A DNA stretch of 64,000 nt, taken from the NCBI RefSeq assembly GCF_003952385.1, contig NZ_CP034444.1, positions 5,655,001 through 5,719,000 on the forward strand, read 5' to 3'. The DNA is from Mesorhizobium sp. M1D.F.Ca.ET.043.01.1.1 (GTDB lineage: Bacteria; Pseudomonadota; Alphaproteobacteria; Rhizobiales; Rhizobiaceae). The notes under the pieces are model-generated. The model did not search any database. It worked only from the letters and a program-made list of their open reading frames with translations, and was not told the origin of the DNA. Made by a program: the position numbers and the translations under genes. Positions 1 to 12,000 of this stretch are shown here, piece by piece; position 1 is the stretch's first letter; every line of letters starts with the position of its first letter.

Positions 1-3000
1 CTGCAGGACTCCGGACCTGCCTCGGGCCAGACTCTGGTCTACAACATCACCAGCAATTCGATTTCCGGCCTGTTCGACGGGGTCGGCGGTGCAGCCGGCT
101 TCAACGTGCCGACCTCGGCCGATGGCGTCGTCACCGGTTCGGCCGGCGGTTCGTCCGGCGGCGCCTGGAACAACAAGGACTCGAATACTTCATCCTCTCA
201 GACGGTTTCGACGAACCTGACGGTGAATGCCGGCGCCATGCTGAAGGGCGCTAATGTCCTGCTTCAGACCGACAGCCGGATGGGATCGGTCGCCACCGCG
301 GACGGCGGCGGCGGCGGCGGCATCTCGCTCGAAGGAGCGCAGGCCACGGCCACCGGCGTCAACAAGAGCGACATCGTCATCGGTTCCGACGCCAGCATCG
401 AGGCGCTTCACGACCTCACGGTCAGGGGCATCACCAAGTCCTACGTCTCGTCGGAGGCGCAGTCGTCGAGCGGCGGTCTCGGTGCGGCGAGTGATGGAAC
501 CGCGACGTCAACATTGAGCTTCGGCATGAAGCAGCAGATCAATGGCGACCTTAAGGCCGGCCATGCCCTGGTTGTCGACAACAAGGTCGACAACAACTCG
601 GCTGCGCATGCCGAAGCCTATGGCGGCGGCCTCGGGGCCAGCACCAATGTGAGTGCGACCGCACGAGTGCAGGCCGCGGTCGGCTACAAGGGGGCCGAAA
701 TCATCCTTCAGGGCAACGCCGATCTCGTCGGCGCAACCGTGACGGTGAATTCGGAAATCGTCCGCAACCGTGCCAACGCCAACACCAACACGACCGCCGG
801 CGGCGCCGGCGGCTCCGCGGTCGCCAACTCGACGGCGACGATCAGCGGCAGCAACGAAGTCGTCCTCGAGCACAGCTCATTCGTGCTCGCCGACACCTCC
901 ATCCTTATCCAGTCGCTCTATTCCGGCACGGACAACCGCGCGACGGCGAAGTCGAGGCTCTATGCGATCGGCGGCTCGACCACGGCAAACGCGACCGATG
1001 AGGTGACCAACAACGCCAAAGTCGAAGGCTTCTGGGAGGCTGTGCTCAAGGCCACGACAGTCGACGTCAACGCGCTCGATTACAATTTCAGCAATACGCG
1101 CGACCGGAGTCCCGGCGGCTTCTATATCGGCCCTGCTCATAGGGGCGGAAGCGAATCCACCGACCGGAATCGCGACATCTTCTGGGAGGCGCATGTCATC
1201 CTGCTCGGCGAGCCCAATCCCGAACTGGAGATCGACAAGGACGGCGTCATCACCAAACTCGCCAACATCAATTTCCTGGGCGTCAATGCCGGCAAGACGA
1301 TCGGCGACACGCTGGTTGCGGCGAACGCCACCAATCCGCAGGTCATCATCGACGACATCGTCTATGACTCGGCAGGCAAGCTGACCTTCTATGCGAACGC
1401 CGTCTCCGGCGACAACGGCCGCATCTGGGGCAATCACGGGCTGGTCGACAGCCAACGCACCTGGGATTCGGTCAAGATCACGAATTCATCGAAATTCGAC
1501 CTGGTGATCAACCATATCGACACGCTCGACGGGTCGTCGGTCGTCGACATCAAGGTCGACACGATCTACGGCGATACCGGCAACAATCCAGCCGACAACA
1601 ACATTTCGCTGCATCCGGATGATCCGACAAAGCGGGCCGACGGGGTAACCCCGGCCACGCCGACGTTCGAATTCGACGTGAACCTGCGCCATCCTCAGAC
1701 CGACGTCAGGATTATCAACCTCGCGGCGGCCGGTGTGCCGAACAGCGACATCCTGCTTTACCGCGGCATCGAGAACACGCTGGGCTTCACCAAGATCGAG
1801 AACCAGCGAGGCAACATCTTTGTCGACGAGCTCAATCTTGTGGAAGAGCAGCCGGCGCTCGCCGGACTGTACCTGAATTCGCACCCGGCCAGCGGGCGCC
1901 CTTACGATGAAGGTCTGATCCGCACCAACACGCTCGACGTCGACGCGTCCGGTCATATTGGCGACCAGAACGCCGCCGGAACGCAGCCGCGCAAGGCGCT
2001 GATGGTCGAGCTCGTCCGCATCACCCATGCGGTCGACAAGGGCCAGACGCCCACCTTGAGGCAGGTCCATCTCACTGCCGATGCCGGCGGCGATGCGGTT
2101 CTCGACATCACGCTGCACGATCGCTCCGCCGACCCGGCGCTGTCCTCGCTCGCCGTCACCATCGACCGCATCACGGCGGGTGACGATGTCGACGTGGTCG
2201 TCAACGACTCCAGGGCCGGCGACAATCTGTCGAACATCGACGGCGTGCATGTCAGCACCTATTACCCGCTGGTCAACCTCGTCACGACCCAGGCGCGCAC
2301 TGGCGAATATTTCGACCATTTCAGCCCGGACGTCACCGGCATATCGCTCTACAACTTCGTGCGCCGCAGCCTGGGCACCGACTATGAAGAGGTGGATTCC
2401 ACCTATAGTTTCGCGGAAGTTCGGTCCGGCGACGACATCGACATCGGTCATGTCACGACCACGTCCCTCTATACCGGAGACGAGCCGCGCAGCTACCGGA
2501 CGACGTCGATCGCGGGTACGCCCTATGGTGCCGACGTCGTCGTCGACTCGCCCGATACCGTCATCAACTTCGTCGTCAACACCGACGTCGACTGGACGGG
2601 CGGAAGCTCCGAGGACGACATCGAACAGATCTTCCTGACGACCAATGGCGACATCACCGCCAGTGAGCTGGTCGGTCCGATGCTTGTCGGCCATATCCAT
2701 TCGACAGGCGGCGATGTCACGCTGAGATCCCGTGAGCAGATTCTCGACGCCGACAGCCAGCCGACGGTCGACGTGACCGGCGTCAACATCACCCTATATT
2801 CCGGCGTTGTCACGGTCGGCGGGGCAGCGATTTCCGGCGGCATCGGCCTTGCGACCGACTTCCTGGAAATCAATGTCGACCGCAACAACGGCGACGGCGT
2901 CCTCAACGCCTTCGACAACAATGCAGCGATCTCCGTGCATGGCGGCATTTATCTCGACGAGCTGTTCGGCCCTATGGAGGTCGATACTGTCTGGTCGATC

Positions 3001-6000
3001 GACAATGTCAGCCTGCGCACCGTTGACGGTTCGATCCGCGACGCACGCAATAACGGCCTAGGCGATGACTTCGCCAACGTACTCGGTCAGGCTGTCGATC
3101 TCGACGCCAACGGCGTCGGTGCAAGCATCGGCTCGTCCGGCAACGACCTAGAGATCGACAGTTCGCGCGGTTCGTCCGTGCTGACCCTCGACCAGGACGG
3201 CGACGATGTCGCCATGGAGGCGGACGCCAACATCTATGTGACGGAAACCGACGGGTACCTGCGACTTCTGCTTGCTCACACCTATACCGGCGATATCCGC
3301 ATCACGGTGCGCGAATCGGCCAACGCCACTTCGACGGGCGAGGACCTGCAGCTCGTCAAAAGCGGCAGCGCCCAGTTCGCGGAGAGCAATTCCAGGCTCC
3401 CCGGCCTGCATGTGGACGCCCAGCGTCCGCTGCCGCACGGCCTCATCCTTGCCGAAGCCGGCTCGGTGACGCTGCGCGTCGGCGACGACGTCGAAACGCA
3501 CCAGAATTCGGCCATCGTCGCCGGCAACCAGATCGACATCTATGGCGACTATGCGGACGCCGATGAGGGTTATGGCACGCACATCCTGCTGCGCGGCCAG
3601 ATCATCGCCGGCGCAATCATGGTCGTGGCGGGCAACCGCTCGCCGGGCTCGCCTGCCGGCACCTCCGCGTCGCGGCCGATCGGCACCTGGCGGCCGGACG
3701 ACAACACGGCCGGCGTCACGAATGCCGACAGGCTGACGCGCATCTTCGGCAACGCCGACAGTGACTTCTTCCAGTTCGGCGACACGACCGGCTCCGCAGG
3801 CGGCACCGCCTGGGGCAGCGCGGGCTACGTCTTTATCGGATCGAAGACGAGGGTTTATGGCAGCGACGTTGCCGCGACCGGCAGCTATGCGACGCCGAAT
3901 GACCGCAACGACGGCGAGGACAGCTTCAAGGTCTACTTCCTGCAGGATGCGGCCGCCCAGACCTCGCCGGCGATCACACCGGTGGGCGTCACCTTCACCA
4001 CCGACCAATATACGACCGGTGCTGCGCTTCCCACCTATACCTACCAGATGAATGTGCTCGCCGAGCACACGCTGACCCTCGACGGTCAGTCGGACACCGA
4101 CACCTACGAGGTCTATACGCTGGGCTCGCAGGGCAACCAGCGCAACTACATCATCAACGTGCTCGATACGGGCGAGGAAGATGATGGCGTGGACGAGCTT
4201 TCGATCTTCGGCCGGGACAGCGCCAACAACGGTGCCAATTTCCAGACCGACGACATTTTCCTGCTGCGCGCGGCGGCCTACCTGCCGCACGAGACGGCCG
4301 ACCGGCCGGGCTATGTGGCGCTGCTGCATGGCACGCTCGGCCCGTATCAGGACGTCGTGCAGGGGAATGAGGATTCGAAAGAGGTCCAGAGGATCAACTA
4401 CGATACTGGGCTGAACGGCCGGCTTACTGTGGAAGGTCGCGGCGGCAACGACGCCTTCTTCACCGACGACACAACCGTCATCACCACACTGGACGGCGGC
4501 GCTGGCGACGATCAGTTCCAGGTAGGCCAGATATTCGGCGCGCAGCGCGATTCCGCCGACGGCGGACTGCTGCCGCAGGATGTCTTCCCGAACCTCGTGG
4601 CCACGACCCGCGGTTGGCTGTCGGCCGGCTCGTCGTCGCCGATGGTCGCCCAGGGCGGCACCGGCAACGACACTTTCCGCGTCTATTCGAACCAGGCCGA
4701 ACTGCGCCTGGAAGGCGACGACGACAACGATCTGTTCATCGTCCGTGCCTTCGCGCTGTCGGCGACGACCGACTTCGACTGGAACGGTGACGGAACGATC
4801 AACAAGGCCGACCTGGATGCCGGCGTGGCGATCCTGAAGGGGCTGAAGAGCGGCTCGCTCACCTTCGCGCAGCTCTCAAACGGCGCGGCCCTGCAGGCCA
4901 AGATCGGCAACGTCTTCGACACCAATGGCGACGGCGGCATCAACTATCTCGACCTGCTGATCACCAGCGACCCGACCGACGACGTCATCGTGCTCGACAG
5001 TAAGGGCGTGGCGACGCCGCAGATCGGACTCGGATTCTCGGTCGCCCAAGCGCCCGACATCCGCGCCGGCGGCGGCCAGGACGAGGTCCGCTACAACATC
5101 AACGCGCCGGTTTCGGTTGACGGCGGCACGGGCTTCGACAAGCTGGTTATCCTCGGCACCGAATTTGCCGACGACATCGTCATCACGGACAAGGGCATAT
5201 TCGGCGCCGGCCTCAACGTGCGCTACTCGACCATCGAGGTCGTCGAGGTTGACGGCCTCGAGGGCGACGACGAGTTCTTCGTGCAGTCGACCGCCTTCGG
5301 CGTCGCTTACCGCGTGATCGGCGGGCTCGGCTCCGACACGATCAACGTCACCGGCGACGTCACCGAGGACATCATCACCCGCGAGCTGGAAGGCGTATCC
5401 GGCGCGGTCGATCACCTCGTCACCTCGAACGATGCGCTCTACAACGGTCTCGTTGTCGACGGCTTTGACTACAACGTCTCGACCGCGCATGAAGGCCTCG
5501 TGGTCATCAACGAGGAAGCCGCCGGTGACGGCAGCTCGGGACATACCGTTGTCCGCGAGGAGTCCACGCAGGCCAATCAGTTTGCCGACTTCTACACGGT
5601 TCGGCTCTCGCAACAGCTGACGGGCACACAGGTGGTTTACGTCACGGTCTCCGCGGCGCGCTCGCCGCAGGAGGAGCGCACGATCAACCCGGCGACCGGT
5701 CTTCCCTACGACCTCAATCCCGATCCGCTTAGCGATAAACTTGGCGACTCGATCTGGCTGTCGACCGACCCGATGTCGGGCAATCACACCAACACCTACG
5801 CCGTCGGCGACCTTGCGACGACTGCCGACGACAGCTTCCTGCACAAGGTCACGATCGACGGCCAGGACTTCTGGATTCCGGATCGCGCCGTCGTCCTCAG
5901 GTTCGACGCAAGCAACTGGAATCAGGAGCAGAACGTCTACGTCTTCGCCCCCGACGACAAGCGCTCGGAAGGCGACCGCGTCGTCGTGATCCAGCATTCG

Positions 6001-9000
6001 GTCATCTCGAATGTCGGTATCTACAACGGGGCCGACGTGCGCAACGTCGAGGTCGACGTCCTGGATAACGACACCCCCGGCGTCTATGTCCGTGAGGTTG
6101 ATGCGGCGGGCAATCTCGACAACCGCACCATCGTCATCGAAGGCACCAACACCACCAAGCTGACCGACCAGATCGAACTGCGTCTGGCCAAGGCTCCGGC
6201 CGGAACGGTGGTGGTCGACATCGTGCTGAACGACTTCGCCGACAAGGCGATCAAGTTCTTCGACAAGGTCGATTTCGCCGATGACGGCCTTCTCAACGGA
6301 AGCGCCACGGACAGCCGCCTGACGCTGTTCGCCAATCCGACCTATGACGCGGTGAACGATCGCGTGGTGGTGGGACGGGTGACCCTCAACGCCTCCAACT
6401 GGAACGACCCGATCATGCTCGGCGTCGAGGCGCGCGATGACTACGTCCGCGAGGATGTGCAGACCGCCGTGGTCGAATTCGTGCGCAATGACGTTCTGAC
6501 CACCGACGCGACCTATGTGTTCCCGAACCTGCGGTCTGGCCTGCAACTCCTCGACGTGGAAGTGCACGACAACGAGACCTCGGGTGCGGTCATTCTCGAG
6601 AGCGGCACCGGCACGCAACTGATCAAGGACATTCCGGCCGGCAGCGGCAAGAACGACACCTACCAGATCCGTCTGACCCGCGAGCCGGACGCGACGGTTC
6701 GGGTAGCCGTGCTCACGGACGGCCTCGCCGACGTGGTCAAGATCGGTTCGACCGTCATCTCGCCGGAAGACTATGCGGTGATCGGCGGGCTGCAGGCCAC
6801 GCAGATGTTCACCGGCAATCTGGTGTTCGGCACCCAGGGCGGGTTCCTGACCATCAAGCGCGGCGCAGGCTCCGATCTCGGCAGCTTTATCGACCAGGGC
6901 TTCTTCGGTGCCTCCGAAGCCGCTCATCAGGTCTTCAGCGGCAACCTGACCTTCGGCACCAGCGGCGGCAAGCTTGCGCTGGACGGCGTCGGCCTCAACA
7001 CGCTCGGCTTTGCTGCCGGGGACAAGATTCGTGTCAGCGCGCCTTCGGCGAACGGCTTCGACGTCAACAACGACGACTACCAGGTGCTGAGCGTCAGCGC
7101 CACGCAGATCGTCCTGACGAAGGCCGGTGTGTGGGCCAAGTCGGGTGCAGGCCAGTCCGTAGCTCTCAGCGAGTTCGTGCCGATCGAAGGCCAGCATATC
7201 CGCATCGGCGGCAGCGCGGTCGCGCAGGAGCTGTTCGACGGAGTGCTGACGTTCGGCACCAGTGGCGCCAATCTGGCGGTCAACGCCACCGGCATCGGCG
7301 GGCTAGGCTTCGTCGCCGGCAACAAGATCCGCATCGACGCCACGGGTGCGTTCTCCGGCAATGACGGCGACTACGTCATCCAGTCGGTTAGCGCCAACCA
7401 GATCGTCCTTACGACGCTCGCGGCGGTCGATCCGTGGACGACCTCTGGCACCGCCACTGCGGCAGTCTCGGTGAGCAAGCTCGTCAGCAATGATGGCGAC
7501 TACCAGATCGCGTCGATCTCGGAAGACGGCAAGACCATCACCCTGACCCAGACGGGCTCGTGGACCGCCGCCGGCGCGACCGCTGACCCGGCCGTGCTCA
7601 GCGACCTTGCCGAACGCTTCATCTTCGAAGGAACCGTGAATTACGGCCAGGAGACCAATCCGCAATCCTTCCCCGGCCAGTTCCTCGACCGTGGGCTGAC
7701 CGGCGAGCAGGAAGGCTGGCTCTCCGAGGGCTTCCTCGAGGGCATGTGGGTGCGGATTTCGGACCTCAACGGCGGCCATCCCGACATCGAGGCCAAGATC
7801 CAGCTCATCCGCGGCGACAACGCCGGCAAGGATGCGAAGCTCCAGTTGATCCACGTCATGATCGACGGCGTCGAGCAGACGCTGAGCGCGACCTGGCTGG
7901 GCGACGCCACTGCGGACAATGTACGCGTTGTGCGCATTGCGCCCGAGGCGGTGTTCACCGGCGGCGATCCATCGGCTTCCGATGCCTGGTACCAGCTCCA
8001 GACCGTCGAACTGGCGGCTGACGTGGACTACATCGTCCCGCCGACCCGCGACGGCGTGAAGATCTTCCCGGTCTCCACCCATCTTCTGTCCAAGTTGCGC
8101 GGCCCGCTGGCCGTCGAGGGCGGCCCGGCCGGCGCCGACCGCTCGCTGACCGCCGGCGTCAAGCTGCCGGGCGAAAAGGATACCTTCCTGATCGCCATCG
8201 GCGCGCAGCCGCCGGAAAGCCAGCAGATCGACGTCCTGAACATCTTCGACGACTCCAGCCAGGCAGACGGCAACGGCGTCATGGATCAGACGACGCTGCG
8301 CGGCTTCGGCATGGCCAACGACCTCATCTTCAAGGGGCTGAGCGGCCCGCTCTATGGTGAAGCTGCTGCGGGTTCGACCCAGATCGTCGTTCCCGGCGGC
8401 ATCAGCTTCGGCAAGGTGAACTACGGTTCGAGTAGCGTCGGCACCGACGGCAACCAGAGCACCATCGAAGTGTTCAACCTGATGCTCGGGCAGGGCAACG
8501 ACCGCCTCGACATCGGCGGCACGCTCGATCCGGCGCCGTTCGTCTCGGCCCAGAACGTGTTCGAGTACAACAATGTGGGCCATGACCCGGATTATCCGGC
8601 CAATGTCACCATCCGCAAGGACGGCTTCGACTGGAAGGCACAGGGCTTCCTGCCCGGACAGACCGTCACTATCGAAGGGGTCGCGGGAAGCTGGACCGTC
8701 ATCTCGGTCGAGGACGCGTTCTATCTCGACGGCAACGGCCAGAAAGTTCCCAACGGATCGGGCGGGTTCCTGCGCGATCCCAACGACAACTCGATCCTGG
8801 TGTTGAGCGGCCCGGCCTTGCCGGCTGGTCTGACGGGCGAGCGCAAGATCGTCGCCGTCGATCCGCTGGTGCTGGAGAGGGTCGCATATGACGTCGCCTA
8901 TACGGCGACCGGCGGCATCCTGAAGCGCAAGGACAGCCAGAGCTGGGAGGCCCACGGCTTCCTCAAGGGGCACCTGATCAACATCGGTGGCGAGAACGGC

Positions 9001-12000
9001 AGCTTCGACCAGGCCAAGCAGTACCGCGTCCTGTCGATCAACGGTGACACCATGGAACTGTTGGGCGAGCCTATCGACAGCGCCACCAATGTCAGTGCGA
9101 ACATCTGGGTCCAGGGCCCGCATGGCGGGCTGACCATGGTGCATGGCGGCGGCAACCTGCCGGTCCAGACCATAGGCTCCTACCAGACCAAGACCTACAC
9201 GAGCGGAAACGTCAGCAAGAACATCCTGACCCGCCTCGACGGCCGCAACTGGCAGGACGACCGCTACACGGTCGGCCAGCTCATCCAGGTCGGCAACGAG
9301 GGCGAGACCCGCGAGATCCTCGGCTTCGGCGACGCCGCCGATTACGGTATCGCGAAGCCGGCCGGCGAGTTCGCCACCTGGGGAACGGGCTCGGTGATGA
9401 TCCTCTCCGGTCCGAACTTCGGTGCGGCGACCACCATAAACAACATCGACCTGCATCGTTCGATCCCGCAGCGCGTGGAAGTTGAGATCGAGGCGACGCT
9501 GGTGGTCGACACGCTGACGCGTGCCGCCGGCAGCTGGCTCGACGACGGCTTCGCGGCAGGGCAGGTGATCTACATCGAGGGACTGCCGGGCGGCTTCACC
9601 GTCAAGTCAGTCACCAAGACCGACCTGGTGCTGGACGGCGCTGCGATCCACGATTGCGTCATCGAAGAGGGCAGCACGATCACCGTCTACCGGATCGACC
9701 TGAAGAAGGATGCCGGTCCGGAAGTGGGCGGCGATCACTTCGTCATCGCGCCGGCCACGCCCAACAGCGTGCTCGCCGGCCCGAACAGCCCGCTGGTCGT
9801 CTATGGCGACACCAGCCAGGACGGCGCCTGGTATTCGGGCCGATCCTACGACCGGCTGGGCCAGGAGTTCGGCCAGAAGCCGTTCGATCCGTTCCCGGAA
9901 CTGCCGGACGAGCAGAACGAGGACAATGAGTGGGTCTTCCCGCTTGCCAACCGCTTCGTCTATTACGGCAATGACATCATCGACGCTCATGCGCTGTTCG
10001 CCAATCTCTACAATGCGCAGGGCAACCTGGTCGGCAATCTGCCGAGCGTGGGCTTCACCGCCTATGGCGGGGCCGGCAACGACCTCATCATCGGCAGCCA
10101 GGCCGGCGACCATCTGGCGGGCGGCTCGGGCGACGACACCATTCTCGGCCAGGGCGGCAGCGACCACATTTACGGCGACAGCGGCTTCAACGTGGACATC
10201 CTGACCCGCGCTCTGCATGTGGCCACTTCCGACAATAGCCCGGCGCCGACCATCGATCCGCGGCTGGGCGCCAGCGACCAGACCTTCAAGCCGGTCAAGG
10301 TCGAGACGCCGATGCGCGACGACATGGCCGCCGGCAACGACTTCCTCGACGGCAATGGCTCCCTCAACAAGGATCTGCCCAACATCATCATCGGCGACCA
10401 CGGCGTCGTGAAGCAGTGGGTGGACGATCCCAACCTGCCTCCGGTCCTGCTGCAGAAGATTCAGACGACAAACCTGTCGACTGTGATCGAGATCAGCACG
10501 GCCGAGCCGCAGAACGGCGGCGACGACATCATCTTTGGCAGCGATATTCCCGACATCCTGATCGGCGGCAGCGGCAACGACATGCTCGACGGCCGTCAGG
10601 ACGACGACCTGATTTTCGGCGACAATGTCAAGTTGACCCGCAACGGCGGCGACGACGGCAACCTGCTGGACGACATCCAGAACCTCCGCTTCCAGACGCT
10701 TGCCGGCACGTTGATGTATTCGCGCACCGACCGGCCGGTCCCGGCCGGCGTGGATCCCCGCTATGCCTATGACGCGACGGGTGCCAACTCGTTGACCGAG
10801 TACACGTCGGGCAGGCTGCTGACCGATGGCGTCGCGCGCAACTACCGCGATCCGACGGGTCCGGAGTGGTGGGCGGAATACAAGATCGACTATGCCCAGT
10901 ATCACACCTTCGCCATCAACAATGGCGATGCCGGTGTCGGCAGCTTCGGTAACGACTACATCGCCGGCGGCGCGGGCAATGATGAGATCTTCGGTCAGCT
11001 TGGCCATGACGTGATCCAGGGTGACGGCTCGATCGACGGCGCGGTCGCTGCGACCGCCCATGTCGGCGCCGCGCGCAAACCGGTGCGGCTGGCCAATCCT
11101 AACGGCTCCGGCATCGACGATCCGGCAGGCGCGCTCTTCGTGGTGCCGAGCTTTGAGGCCGCTAGCGATGGTCAGGACTATATCGAGGGCGGCGGCGGCC
11201 GGGACGTCATCTTCGGCGGCCTCGGCCAGGACGATCTGGTGGGTGGCTCCTCGGACTTCTTCAGCCTGACGACTGCCGACAACCGCCCAGACGACATGGA
11301 CTGGATCTTCGGCGGTGCCGGGCTCCGGATCGCCCGCAACGACGGTTTCGATCCGCTGGCGGGCAAGACTGCGGGCGCGACCACCTACGGCAAGGACGTC
11401 GTCACGATCTCGGACGGCACGACATCCGCGAGCAAGCACGGCCGTGATTCCGATGCGATCGTAGGCGACAATGGCGACATCATCCGCATCGTCGGCATCA
11501 ACCACACTGACGTTAATCCGCACCCCGAAACCAATCCGTTCGGGCAGAACTACGTCACCTTCAACTACGACAACTACGGCGGCGAGAAGATCGTCGTCCG
11601 CGGTATCCGGTTGCTCGACTACACGCCGGGCGGACCCGACTTCAAGCCAGGGGACTTCTCGCTGGTCGATCCCGCGACGACCCCGACCACAGCCGACGAC
11701 GACATGCGACCCATGTTCTCGCTCTGCTGCTGCGATCCCCATACCGGGATCTGGGCTCGCGTCGACATCGGCGGCAACGACGAGATCCACGGCGAAACCG
11801 GCGATGACTTCGTCTATGCGGGCGGCGGCGGGGATGTGGTCTTCGGCGATGCCGATGACGACGACATCGTCGGCGGCTGGGGCTCGGACTGGATTTCCGG
11901 CGGCACCGGCATCGACGGTATTCTTGGCGACGACGGACGCATCTTCACCAGCCGCAACACCAGCAGCCAGGCCAATGCCGAAAACCTCTATGGCGTCCTG

